A stretch of 64,000 nucleotides of DNA from Marinobacterium arenosum (GTDB taxonomy: Bacteria; Pseudomonadota; Gammaproteobacteria; Pseudomonadales; Balneatricaceae), in assembly GCF_019795155.1 (NCBI RefSeq), contig NZ_JAILYN010000027.1:1-64000 (forward strand), read 5' to 3'. The translations under genes and the position numbers were made by a program. A model generated the notes under the pieces. That model saw only the letters and a program-made list of their open reading frames with translations. It made no database searches and had not been told where the DNA came from. Shown here piece after piece: positions 24,872 to 33,140 of the stretch (positions within the stretch are counted from its first letter, which is position 1; every line of letters begins with the position of its first letter).

Positions 24872-26200
24872 TCAGGCCACCGGCGTGGCCAGCAGTGCCA
24901 GGTACTCTTTCAGCGCACTTTCCGAATGGCTGTCCAGCGCCAGGCTCCGGTCGCGGATGGCGGCCAGCACCTCGCTTGGCAGGGCGGGGCCGGCCAGGGT
25001 CTGGTATTTGTCGATCAGCTCGTCGCGGCTGAGCGGGTTCTCCGGGTTGCCGCGGGCGATGGCCGGCCGGGACAGCAGTTCGCGGCCATCCTTCAGCCGG
25101 ATGCGGGCGTGGGCCCAGCGCTCGGCCGGGAACAGCGCGTTGTAGTCGGCCACTTCGTGGGTGACCACCCTGTTGCTAAGCGCCCGCCGCGCCGGGTTGA
25201 ACAGCCCCTGGTCGGTTTCCGCCACCGCCTGGGCGGTGACCACGTCATCCAGCAGTGCGCAGGCGACCGAGAACGGCAGGCTGTACTGGGCCTGTTCGGT
25301 GGTGTCGGGCTGGCGCACGTGCAGCCGGGTCGCTTCGTGGAAGCTGTGGATATCGATCTGTTCGATCTCGGCCGGCGCGAATTGGTGTTCGGCGCGCAGC
25401 TGGCGCACCGCTTCCACCGCCGGTTGGGCCCAGCGGCACACCGGGTAGGCCTTGAAGTACTGTTCGAGGATATACCAGCGCTGGCCCAGGTCGGCCCAGA
25501 TCGATGCCACCTCCGGCGCCGACAGCGTTACCGCCGGTGCGCCGGTGAAGCCGGCCTCGGCCAGCAGTGCGGCGCTGATGCCGGTCAACGCGCCCCAGCC
25601 GGAGCCGTCCTTGACCATGGTCGGGTGGTCGATGCAGCGCATCATCTGGCTGCGCGGGCCGTAGAACTCGGCGCTGCCGAGCGCCTGCCAGGTCTGCTCG
25701 GCGTCGAGGCCGTGCAGGCGGGCGACCACCGCGGCCACGCCGATGCTGTTCCAGGCGCCGGAGGTGTGGTAATCGGCGGCGGTAGCGTGCAGCGCGATGC
25801 CGGCCCGGGTGGCGATCTCGTAGCCCAGTACCAGCGCGGTCAGCAGCTCCTTGCCGTCCAGCTGGCGTTGCTCGGCTGCCGCCAGCAGCCCCGGCAGGAT
25901 CGCCACGCCGACATGGCCCTTGGTCAGTACCTGGCCGTCGTGGGCGTCGATACTGTCGATCAGCATGCCGCCAAACAGCGCGGCGCCGCAGGCGCTGGCC
26001 CGCTTATCGCTGAACAGCAGCGGCACGTCGCCGGGATACTGGCTGGCGACGAAGTCGCCGAGAATACGGCTCAAGCGGGTGGCGTGGCCGGCCACGGCGA
26101 CGCCGAGCAGGTCGAGCAAGCAGATCTTGGCCTGTTCGACCACCTCGGCCGGTAACTCGTCAAACTGCAATCTGTGGATAAAATCGCTGACGGTTTTCAT
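24872..26200 (-). CDS. MmgE/PrpD family protein
   Basis: This protein has 442 aa. The family includes 2-methylcitrate dehydratase (PrpD), cis-aconitate decarboxylase and iminodisuccinate epimerase. Family features are the all-helical N-terminus (DFIHRLQFDELPAEVVEQAKICLLD), DAHDGQVLTKGHVGVAILPG, and the catalytic-region block VKDGSGWGALTGISAALLAEAGFTG. No prp genes are nearby, so methylcitrate use is unlikely. It is the last gene of a six-gene minus-strand operon with an OpuC-type importer and a nitrilase-family enzyme. That context points to breakdown of the imported solute, but the reaction is unknown. Confidence 0.9.
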   Translation of the reverse strand: MKTVSDFIHRLQFDELPAEVVEQAKICLLDLLGVAVAGHATRLSRILGDFVASQYPGDVPLLFSDKRASACGAALFGGMLIDSIDAHDGQVLTKGHVGVAILPGLLAAAEQRQLDGKELLTALVLGYEIATRAGIALHATAADYHTSGAWNSIGVAAVVARLHGLDAEQTWQALGSAEFYGPRSQMMRCIDHPTMVKDGSGWGALTGISAALLAEAGFTGAPAVTLSAPEVASIWADLGQRWYILEQYFKAYPVCRWAQPAVEAVRQLRAEHQFAPAEIEQIDIHSFHEATRLHVRQPDTTEQAQYSLPFSVACALLDDVVTAQAVAETDQGLFNPARRALSNRVVTHEVADYNALFPAERWAHARIRLKDGRELLSRPAIARGNPENPLSRDELIDKYQTLAGPALPSEVLAAIRDRSLALDSHSESALKEYLALLATPVA

Positions 26201-26216
26201 GGCAATGGGGGTCCCT

Positions 26217-26243
26217 TGGTGCCCGCCTGTGCGGGCCCCATTT
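26217..26243 (-). promoter_or_regulatory. Hairpin between the nitrilase and MmgE/PrpD genes
   Basis: GGTGCCCGC-CTGT-GCGGGCCCC lies in the 65 bp gap, with no long T-run. It is probably an RNA-stability or partial-termination hairpin. Confidence 0.5.
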
Positions 26244-26265
26244 GTGGTGTTGGTAAGAAGTTAGT

Positions 26266-27102
26266 TCAGAGCTCGTCGAGCAGCCGGCGGATCAGCGGCG
26301 TATCGGCATCGCGGATGGTCGGCAGGTCGAAGCGGGCGGCGGCGATATCGTCCAGCGTCAGTTCGGCGCTGATCAGCATCTCGCCGTCGCCGGCCTCGGC
26401 CAGGGTTTCGCCGCGCGGCCCCAGAATCCGGCTGCCGCCCCAGAACCAGGCGTCCTTCTCGGCGCCGTAGCGGTTGGCCATCAGCAGCGGGGTGCCGTAG
26501 GTCATCGCGTAGAAGCCGACGTTGGTCAGCCAGTTCTGTTCGTTGGAGAACTCGTCGCTGACGATCGCCGAGGCGGAGTTGATCGGCGCCAGTAGCAGCT
26601 CCGGCCGTTGCAGCAGCGCGCAGTGCACCAGCGCCGGGTTCCAGAGGTCGGCGCAGATCAGCGTGCTGGCGCTCCAGTGGCGGCGGATCTCGCTGCGGGT
26701 CAGCCGCTGGCCGCGACTGTACCATTTGCCCTCTTCAAGGCCGCCGTAGGTAGGCGGGTTCAGCTTGCGATGCACCGCCAGCACCCGGCCGTGCTGAAGC
26801 ACCGCCATGGCGTTGTAGTACTCGCCCGGCGAGGCCTGTTCGACAAAACCGACCAGCACGCAGAGTTCCGGCGCCAATGCGGCCAACTGGTGCAGCCGCT
26901 CATCGTCGTCGCGCATCGCCGCCCGCGGGGTGTCGCGGCCCAGCTGGTAGCCGGTCAGCGAGAGTTCCGGGAACAGCAGCAGCTCGCTGCCCTGCTGGCG
27001 GGCCTGCTGGATATAGTCGGCGTGCTTGGCCAGGTTGGCGTCCAGCTCGAGCAGTTCGACATTGATCTGGGCGACGCTGGCACGAAGTACGGATGAAGAC
27101 AT
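26266..27102 (-). CDS. Nitrilase-superfamily carbon-nitrogen hydrolase
   Basis: This hydrolase has 278 aa and acts on amides, carbamoyls or nitriles. ATG 27102 is chosen because GGAG lies 6 bases before it; the ATG four codons upstream lacks a ribosome site. The catalytic triad is visible: Glu46 in LLFPELSLTGY, Lys113 in AVHRKLNPPTYG, and Cys150 in STLICADLWNP. It is co-transcribed with an importer for quaternary-amine-type solutes and with an MmgE/PrpD protein. A role in cutting a C-N bond of the imported compound or its product is a fair inference. The precise branch of the superfamily is not assigned. Confidence 0.92.
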   Translation of the reverse strand: MSSSVLRASVAQINVELLELDANLAKHADYIQQARQQGSELLLFPELSLTGYQLGRDTPRAAMRDDDERLHQLAALAPELCVLVGFVEQASPGEYYNAMAVLQHGRVLAVHRKLNPPTYGGLEEGKWYSRGQRLTRSEIRRHWSASTLICADLWNPALVHCALLQRPELLLAPINSASAIVSDEFSNEQNWLTNVGFYAMTYGTPLLMANRYGAEKDAWFWGGSRILGPRGETLAEAGDGEMLISAELTLDDIAAARFDLPTIRDADTPLIRRLLDEL

Positions 27103-27132
27103 GAGGTGCTCCATACCTGACTGGGTTGGTTA

Positions 27133-27165
27133 GGCACCGGGAACGCCCTCGGGCGGTTCCCGGTG
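27133..27165 (-). promoter_or_regulatory. Strong intergenic hairpin after the binding-protein gene
   Basis: GCACCGGGAACGCCC pairs with GGGCGGTTCCCGGTGC around a TCGG loop, between the ABC binding-protein stop and the nitrilase start. It is not followed by a clear U-run, so it may lower expression of the two enzyme genes relative to the importer. Confidence 0.55.
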
Positions 27166-27172
27166 CGGGTTC

Positions 27173-28060
27173 TTAGTTCAGGCCCGCTTCCTTCAGGAAG
27201 TCGGCGGCAACCTGTTCGACCGACTGGCGCTCGACATCGACCCGGGCGTTCAGTTCGGACATCCGGTCGCCGTCGATCCGGGCAGACAGCTTGTTCAGCT
27301 GATCGGCCAGCTGCGGGTTCTGGCTCAGGGTCTGCTCACGCACCACCGGGGTGATGGCGTACTCCGGGAAGTAGTTCTTATCGTCCTGCAGCACCTTGAA
27401 GCCGAACGCCGGGATACGGCCGTCGGTGGCGAACACCAGTGCCACGTCCACTTCCTTCTCCTTCAGCGCGGTGTAGGTCAGGCCGGAATCCATCCGCTTG
27501 ATATCCTTACGCGGGAACTTGAAGTCATAGGCTTTCTGCAACGGCTTGAGGCCGTCCTTGCGGGCGTAGAACTCGGCGTTCACCGCCAGCACCAGGCCGG
27601 CATCGCTGTTGACCGCCTTGGCCAGGTCGCTGAGGGTGCTGATACCGCGCTTTTCGGCATCGTCACGGCGCATCGCCAGGGCGTAGGTGTTGTTGGCGGC
27701 GGACGGGTTCAGCCAGACCAGCCCCTTCTTGGCGTCCAACGCCTTGACCCGGCCGTAGACCTCGTTTGCCGGCACCTTCTCCTTGACCTTGTTGTAGTTC
27801 AGCAGCGAGGTGCCGGTGTACTCCCAGTACAGGTCGATCTGGCCGTTCTCCTGGGCCTTGCGCAGCACCGCGCTGCCCATGCCGGCGCGACGCTCCACGT
27901 CGTAGCCCTGATGGCCCAGGTACTGGGCGGTGATCTCGGTCAGCAGCTGCTGTTCGGTGAAGTTCTTACCGCCGATCACCAGTTCGCTGGCCTGGGCCGG
28001 CAGGGTGGCTGCGAGGGTCATCAGGCTGGCTGCGGCCAGTTTACGGATCTGTTTCAGCAT
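27173..28060 (-). CDS. OpuC/OsmF-type ABC substrate-binding protein
   Basis: This periplasmic receptor has 295 aa and a signal peptide (KLAAASLMTLAATLPAQA, cleavage near residue 25). It has the OpuAC domain of the choline/glycine betaine/osmoprotectant group: LVIGGKNFTEQQLLTEITAQYL at the start, GQIDLYWEYTGTSL, and VDVALVFATDGRI. The WEYTGT motif is typical of OpuC-type receptors. It is encoded after both permeases and the ATPase. The exact ligand is not fixed, because this fold also binds carnitine, proline betaine and other cationic solutes. The linked nitrilase and PrpD genes suggest a catabolic use. Confidence 0.93.
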   Translation of the reverse strand: MLKQIRKLAAASLMTLAATLPAQASELVIGGKNFTEQQLLTEITAQYLGHQGYDVERRAGMGSAVLRKAQENGQIDLYWEYTGTSLLNYNKVKEKVPANEVYGRVKALDAKKGLVWLNPSAANNTYALAMRRDDAEKRGISTLSDLAKAVNSDAGLVLAVNAEFYARKDGLKPLQKAYDFKFPRKDIKRMDSGLTYTALKEKEVDVALVFATDGRIPAFGFKVLQDDKNYFPEYAITPVVREQTLSQNPQLADQLNKLSARIDGDRMSELNARVDVERQSVEQVAADFLKEAGLN

Positions 28061-28130
28061 CTTGTGCTCCTGTTATTTTTGTTCGGGCATTTTTGTAGGG
28101 CAATGGCCGGTGGGTCTCACCGGCGTTGGT

Positions 28131-28862
28131 TCAGCTTCGCAGTGGATTGACGCCTTTCGGCACGATCAGCAGGGCCAGCGCGGCGATCAGGATATCCACC
28201 AGGATGGCCATCAATGCGGTCGGGATCGCCCCGGCCAGCATCATGTAGGGTTCGTCCAGATCGATGCCGGTGAAGATCAGCTCGCCGAGGCCGCCGCCGC
28301 CGATCAGGAATGCCAGCGGCGCGGTGCCGACATTCACCGCCAGGGCGATGCGGATGCCGGCGAAGATTACGAACAGGGCGTTCGGCAGCTCCACCTTCAG
28401 CAGCATCTGGTTGGCGGTCATGCCGATGCCGGATGCCGCCTCCTTCAGGTGAGCCGGCACCTCGCGCAGGCCGGTGTAGGTATTGCGTACGATCGGCAGC
28501 AGCGAGGCGATGCAGAGGCCGAACACCGCCGGCAGGGTGCCGATACCGAGCAGGCTCATCGACAGCGCCAGGATCGCCAGGGTCGGCACCGTGGTACCGA
28601 TGTTAAGGCCCTGCATGGCGGTCTCGGCGATGTGGGCCAGGCGCGGCCGGCTGAGCAGGATACCCAGCGGGATGGCGATCAGGATCGCGATGCTGCCGGA
28701 GAGCGCCACCAGTTCGATATGCTGCCAGGCCAGGTAGATCACATCCTCCTGGTAGCTCAGCATCTCGTCGATGAAGCCATCCTGCTGCAACTCGGCGCCG
28801 ATCAGGAACATCAGTATCAGGCCGATGATGTAGAGATAGCGTTTAATGGCCGGTTTTCCCAT
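28131..28862 (-). CDS. ABC transporter permease, OpuCB/ProW-like
   Basis: This inner-membrane permease has 243 aa with about six spans and the binding-protein-dependent transport signature GLREVPAHLKEAASGIGMTANQ (EAA loop). It has an N-terminal span and a short periplasmic segment before the core, making it slightly longer than the second permease of the operon. It is 14 bp from the ATPase gene. It forms a heterodimer with the permease at 30081-30734. Confidence 0.93.
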   Translation of the reverse strand: MGKPAIKRYLYIIGLILMFLIGAELQQDGFIDEMLSYQEDVIYLAWQHIELVALSGSIAILIAIPLGILLSRPRLAHIAETAMQGLNIGTTVPTLAILALSMSLLGIGTLPAVFGLCIASLLPIVRNTYTGLREVPAHLKEAASGIGMTANQMLLKVELPNALFVIFAGIRIALAVNVGTAPLAFLIGGGGLGELIFTGIDLDEPYMMLAGAIPTALMAILVDILIAALALLIVPKGVNPLRS

Positions 28863-28876
28863 GACGTCCTCCCGGC

Positions 28877-30031
28877 TCAGGCCAGTTTCAGGTTTTGCGA
28901 CAAGGCCTGATCGCCGTCACGGTGATAGGTGGCGCCCAGGTAGTGGGTGATGCCGCGCTGATTGATCTGGCCGACCAGCCGGCCCTGAGCGTCGACGCAG
29001 GGCATCCAGGTGGTGTCGTGGGTGAACATCAGCGAAGCGATCTTGCGCAGGTCGTCGCCGACGGTCGCCAGCCCCTTGAGGCCGAAATAGTGCTCGCCGC
29101 AGTAGCCCTTGGTGGTCTGGGCGACCCCCTTGGAGACGTAACCGATCGGCTGCTGCTGGTCGTTGACCATGGTGATCGCGTGAGTGTAGCCGTGGTCTTC
29201 CATCCGCTTCAGTGCCTGCTCGAGGGTCTCGTTCGGGGTCACCGAAACCGGCTTTTCCATCACCTGCTCGACAGTCACCAGCCGCAGCCGCTTCAGGGCG
29301 CGGTCGTCGCCGACAAAGTCTTCGACGAACTTGTTCTTCGGATGGGCCAACAGGTCGTCCGGGGTGTCGTACTGCACCAGCTTGCCGTCGCGGAAGATGG
29401 CGATCCGGTTGGCCATTTTGACCGCTTCGTCGATATCGTGGCTGACGAACATGATGGTCTTCTTCAGCTCCTGCTGCATCTTCAGGAACTCGTCCTGGAT
29501 CACCTCGCGGTTGATTGGGTCGATGGCGCCGAACGGCTCGTCCATCAGCATCACCGGCGGGTCCGCCGCCAGCGCGCGGGCCACGCCGACCCGCTGCTGC
29601 TGGCCGCCGGACAGCTCCTTCGGAAAGCGCTTGAGGAACACCGACGGGTCCAGCGCCACCATCTCCAGCAGCTCCTTGGCGCGAGCCTGGTAGCGGGCGG
29701 CGTCCCAGCCCAACAGCTTGGGCACGATGGCGATGTTCTCTTCGATGGTCATGTTCGGGAACAGGCCGATCTGTTGGATCACATAGCCGATATTGCGGCG
29801 CAGGTCGACGGTGTTCAGGCCGGTGGTGTCCTGGCCGTTGATGAACACCTTGCCCGAGGTCGGCGGGATGATCCGGTTGATCATCTTCAGGGTGGTGGTC
29901 TTACCGCAGCCTGACGGGCCCAGCAGCACGCAGATCTCGCCCTCCGGTACTTCCATCTGGATATGGTCGGCGGCGGTCACCGGGCCGTTCGGGGTGTCGA
30001 AAATCTTGGTCAGGTTGTCGATTTTTATCAT
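28877..30031 (-). CDS. ABC transporter ATP-binding protein with C-terminal CBS pair (OpuCA-like)
   Basis: This protein has 384 aa. The Walker A is GPSGCGKTT, the signature is LSGGQQQRVGVARAL, the Walker B is VMLMDEPFGAID, and the switch His is in FVSHDIDEAVKMAN. Residues about 260-375 form a CBS pair. In OpuA/OpuC importers this senses ionic strength or nucleotides and gates transport. It lies between the two permease genes in a tight operon. Confidence 0.95.
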   Translation of the reverse strand: MIKIDNLTKIFDTPNGPVTAADHIQMEVPEGEICVLLGPSGCGKTTTLKMINRIIPPTSGKVFINGQDTTGLNTVDLRRNIGYVIQQIGLFPNMTIEENIAIVPKLLGWDAARYQARAKELLEMVALDPSVFLKRFPKELSGGQQQRVGVARALAADPPVMLMDEPFGAIDPINREVIQDEFLKMQQELKKTIMFVSHDIDEAVKMANRIAIFRDGKLVQYDTPDDLLAHPKNKFVEDFVGDDRALKRLRLVTVEQVMEKPVSVTPNETLEQALKRMEDHGYTHAITMVNDQQQPIGYVSKGVAQTTKGYCGEHYFGLKGLATVGDDLRKIASLMFTHDTTWMPCVDAQGRLVGQINQRGITHYLGATYHRDGDQALSQNLKLA

Positions 30032-30080
30032 TGTTGGAATCTCGTCTGGTAGTCGGCAACGGGGGGAGTCAGGGGGCCTG

Positions 30081-30734
30081 TCAGGCCGCTTCCAGCCCCT
30101 TCGGGGTCAGGCGTTTCTGTAGCCAGAGCAGGGCGTAGTCGGCGATGATCGCCAGCACGCTCACCGCGATGGCGCCGGCGATCAGCTGGCGCGGGTCGCT
30201 CTGCGAGATGCCGCGGCTGATCAGCACGCCGAGGCCGCCGGCGCCGATATAGGCGGCGATCGCCATCACGCCGATATTCATCACCACCGCGGTGCGTACG
30301 CCGGCCATGATCACCGGGATCGCCAGCGGGATCTCCACCATCCGCAGCCGCTGCAGCGGTGCCATGCCGATGCCGCGGGCCGCCTCGCGCAGCGCCGGGT
30401 TGACGTTGTTGATGGCGGTATAGGTGTTGCGGATGATCGGTAGCTGGGAGTACAGCAGCACCGCGATCACCGCCGGCAGGTAGCCGATGCCGTGGCCGAT
30501 GCCGGACAGTACCGGAATCATCAGGCCGAACAGGGCGATGGAGGGGATGGTGATGATCACCGAGGCGATATAGAGCACCACGTTGGCGACCCGCTCATTC
30601 TGGGTAATGGCGATGCCGATCGGTACCCCGGTCAGGGTGGCCAGGCCGACTGCCACGGCGACCAGCGAGATATGCTCGATGGTCAGCTTGACCAGCAGGT
30701 CGATGTTCTGCGCCAGGAAATCGAATATTTCCAC
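30081..30734 (-). CDS. ABC transporter permease, OpuC-type
   Basis: This permease has 217 aa. GTG 30734 is chosen as the start: AGAGG precedes it by about 7 bases and the protein then begins VEIFDFLAQNIDLLVKLTIE, as in the family. Upstream in-frame codons give an Arg/Cys-rich stretch with no family counterpart. It has five or six spans and an EAA loop (NVNPALREAARGIGMAPLQR). It is the first gene of the six-gene operon reaching to 24872. Confidence 0.92.
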   Translation of the reverse strand: MEIFDFLAQNIDLLVKLTIEHISLVAVAVGLATLTGVPIGIAITQNERVANVVLYIASVIITIPSIALFGLMIPVLSGIGHGIGYLPAVIAVLLYSQLPIIRNTYTAINNVNPALREAARGIGMAPLQRLRMVEIPLAIPVIMAGVRTAVVMNIGVMAIAAYIGAGGLGVLISRGISQSDPRQLIAGAIAVSVLAIIADYALLWLQKRLTPKGLEAA

Positions 30735-31099
30735 GGTCTGCCTCTCTTTTTCACGCGTTTTTGTTATAGGAACTACGGCTGCCGGGGCGTGTTTTCCACA
30801 GCAACAGCCTAACAGTACGCCGTTCACCCGGGATCCTTGGAAAAAATTGCGACATTTTAGGATAGAAAAGCGTCGTTCTGAGTGGGCCGGCAACCGGGCC
30901 CGGCTTATCCACAGGCGAGCGGGGGCGCACCTTGCCATATCCCTCAGGCGAAAGAAAAATTTCTTTTTTAAGGATAGAAGGGTGAGTGGGGCGGGGAGGG
31001 GAAAGGCTCGAACCAGCCTTATAGGGTGGGCACGTTTTGGGTGCCCACGCGGCGTTTGTTCACCTGAGGTGGATGTTTCCCGCTAATCCGCGATGAACC

Positions 31100-31124
31100 A
31101 AAAAAAGGGCCCGCGAGGGGCCCT
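31100..31124 (-). terminator. Rho-independent terminator (leftward)
   Basis: On the minus strand AGGGCCC-CTCGC-GGGCCCT is followed by seven T residues. It can end transcripts of the NSS transporter gene that read through the MITE-like element. Confidence 0.75.
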
Positions 31125-31246
31125 GAAATTGGCTTAAGTGAGTTGAGGTATCTCAGGCCCTGTCCGGCTTTAGCGGAACAGCCAGGGGAGTTGCTCCTGG
31201 CCGGCAGGACCGGGACGCCGCTGTGCGGCGGCGCCCAGCGGCTGCC

Positions 31247-31415
31247 CAGGGAGCCTGTCAGACTTGGCGCTGATCTACTGCGGAAAAGCCGGCTTTGGTC
31301 ATTTTCTGAGCTCTTTCTCGTTAAATAGAACCACTATTCGCCTCAAAAGAACTCAAAAACTGTCGCAAAGCGTCTTTCCCTCGTTACGATCGGCCAAGCC
31401 CGACAGGCTCCTGCA
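31247..31415. mobile_element. MITE-like element with about 20-bp terminal inverted repeats
   Basis: The left end GGGAGCCTGTCAGACTTGGC pairs with the right end GCCAAGCCCGACAGGCTCCT with few mismatches. The 169 bp between and including them lack an open frame of note. A much shorter hairpin with related ends lies at 42967-43020. No transposase for it is in the window. Confidence 0.65.
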
Positions 31416-31470
31416 GCCGCGTTCGGTTATCTGCTGGTAAAGGTGGCAAACGTAGCTGTTTGAGTCCCTC

Positions 31471-32877
31471 TTACAGCAGGTTGTACAGGAACACCACCAG
31501 TACCAATACCGGGGTGATGAAGCGCAGCACGAACATCAGCAACGACTGCAGCGCCGGATGGCCGAGCGACAGTTCGTTTTCCACCGCCTGCTTGTTCATG
31601 AACCAGCCGACGAACAGGGCGATGAACAGGCCGCCCAGCGGCATCAGGATGTTGGCGGTCAGGTAGTCGAAGATGTCGAAGAAGGTCTTGCCTTCAAACG
31701 CCGGGATAAACGCCAGCGGGTGCACGTCGGCCCAGTCGTTGAACGACAGCACGGTCAGGATGCCCAGCGCCCAGATGGTCAGGCCGCCGATCAGGGTGCC
31801 GGTCAGACGGCTGATCCCTTTCTGCTCCTCCAGCCACTCGACCACCGGTTCCAGCAGCGAGATCGCCGAGGTCACCGCGGCCACCACCAGCAGGAAGAAG
31901 AACAGCGTGGCGAACAGGGTACCGCCGGTCATCTGGCCGAACGCCAGCGGCAGGGTCTGGAAGATCAGGCCCGGGCCGGCGCCCGGCTCCAGGCCGTTGG
32001 CGAACACCAGCGGGAAGATCGCCAGGCCGGCCAGCAGCGCCACCACGGTATCGACCACCGAGACCGTAACCGCTGTTTTAACGATGGAGACGTTCTTCGG
32101 CAGGAAGGAGCCGTAGGCCATCATCACGCCCATGCCGAGGCTGAGGGTGAAGAAGGCGTGGCCCAGCGCGGTCAGTACCCCTTCGGTGGTCAGCTTGGAG
32201 AAGTCCGGGCTGAACAGGAACTCGACACCGTGGCTGAACTCGCTGGTGGCCAGTGCATAGCCGACCATCACCAGCAGCAGCAGGAACAGCAGCGGCATCA
32301 GGATGTTGATCGCTTTCTCCATGCCGGACTTGAGGCCGCGGGCGACGATCATGATCACCAGCGCCATGAACACGCTATGCCACAGCATCAGGTTGGACGG
32401 GTCGCTCAGCAGACCGCCGAACATGCCGCCGATCGCTTCGGAATCAGCGCCGACGAAGGCGCCGCCGGCCGACTTGCCGACGTACGACAGCGCCCAGCCG
32501 CCGATCACCGAATAGAACGACAGGATCAGGTAGGAGGATAGAATCCCCATCCAGCCGACCCAGGTCCAACGGCTGCTGAGGCCGTCGCGCTGAGTCAGCA
32601 TCCGCAGGCTGTTGATCGGGCTGCGGCCGCCACGGCGACCGATCATCACCTCGGCGATCATGATCGGCAGACCGATCGCGGCGATGCACAGCAGGTACAC
32701 CATCACGAAGGCGCCGCCGCCGTTTTCGCCGGTGATGTAGGGGAATTTCCAGATGTTGCCAAGGCCCACGGCGGAGCCGCTGGCGGCCAGGATGAAGGCC
32801 AGTCGGCCGGACCACATCGGGTTGTCCTGGCGCGCCTCGGCGACGCTGCCGGTGTAACTCTGAGTCGTATCAGTCAT
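31471..32877 (-). CDS. Sodium-dependent NSS-family amino-acid transporter
   Basis: This LeuT-fold neurotransmitter:sodium symporter has 468 aa. The first span carries the unwound sodium/substrate site SGSAVGLGNIWKFPYITGENGGGAF. Other family blocks are FYSVIGGWALSY and GMGVMMAYGSFLP. Bacterial NSS proteins import Leu, Trp, Tyr or similar amino acids. It stands next to a Leu/Phe dehydrogenase, an aromatic aminotransferase and two indolepyruvate oxidoreductases on the same strand, so it probably brings in their amino-acid substrate. A terminator at 33072 indicates it has its own promoter. Confidence 0.95.
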   Translation of the reverse strand: MTDTTQSYTGSVAEARQDNPMWSGRLAFILAASGSAVGLGNIWKFPYITGENGGGAFVMVYLLCIAAIGLPIMIAEVMIGRRGGRSPINSLRMLTQRDGLSSRWTWVGWMGILSSYLILSFYSVIGGWALSYVGKSAGGAFVGADSEAIGGMFGGLLSDPSNLMLWHSVFMALVIMIVARGLKSGMEKAINILMPLLFLLLLVMVGYALATSEFSHGVEFLFSPDFSKLTTEGVLTALGHAFFTLSLGMGVMMAYGSFLPKNVSIVKTAVTVSVVDTVVALLAGLAIFPLVFANGLEPGAGPGLIFQTLPLAFGQMTGGTLFATLFFFLLVVAAVTSAISLLEPVVEWLEEQKGISRLTGTLIGGLTIWALGILTVLSFNDWADVHPLAFIPAFEGKTFFDIFDYLTANILMPLGGLFIALFVGWFMNKQAVENELSLGHPALQSLLMFVLRFITPVLVLVVFLYNLL

Positions 32878-33071
32878 AAATGCTCTCCTGAATACTTATT
32901 GTTATTGATCAGGTGGTTATTGGATTCGGTCAGTTCGGTCAGCGGGTGTCCCTGGAGGGCGGCCGGAGCAGAGCCAGTGAGACTCCGGCCGCCTTCCCGG
33001 GGATTGCCGTGTGAGCGATCCCCCCTCTACCCGCTGTAAACCTGGGTTTGGTGCATTTTTTAATACAAATT

Positions 33072-33101
33072 AAAAAAGCCCCGGCCGACCTGCCGGCCGG
33101 G
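33072..33101 (-). terminator. Rho-independent terminator after the Leu/Phe dehydrogenase
   Basis: On the minus strand CCCGGCCG-GCAGGT-CGGCCGGG-GC is followed by six T residues. A second perfect hairpin (GGCAGCCTTTCGG/CCGAAAGGCTGCC, 33104-33137) sits between it and the stop codon. Confidence 0.9.
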
Positions 33102-33140
33102 TTGGCAGCCTTTCGGGCTTGGCCGAAAGGCTGCCAAGCG

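Larger units (their letters stand above)
30735..31470. other. Long intergenic region with terminator and MITE-like element
   Basis: These 736 bases hold the promoter region of the ABC operon (about 30735-30870, AT-rich in part), the motif TTTCCCGCTAATCCGCGATG (31075-31094) that recurs near 16.03 and 61 kb, a leftward terminator at 31100, a GC-rich stretch with CCGCTGTGCGGCGG, and an inverted-repeat element at 31247-31415. No protein gene with family support was found. Confidence 0.65.

Noticed and set aside
30735-30938. N-terminal extension of the first OpuC-type permease to an ATG at 30938
   Set aside because: The extension is Arg/Cys-rich and unlike permease starts. GTG 30734 has a good ribosome site and gives the family N-terminus.
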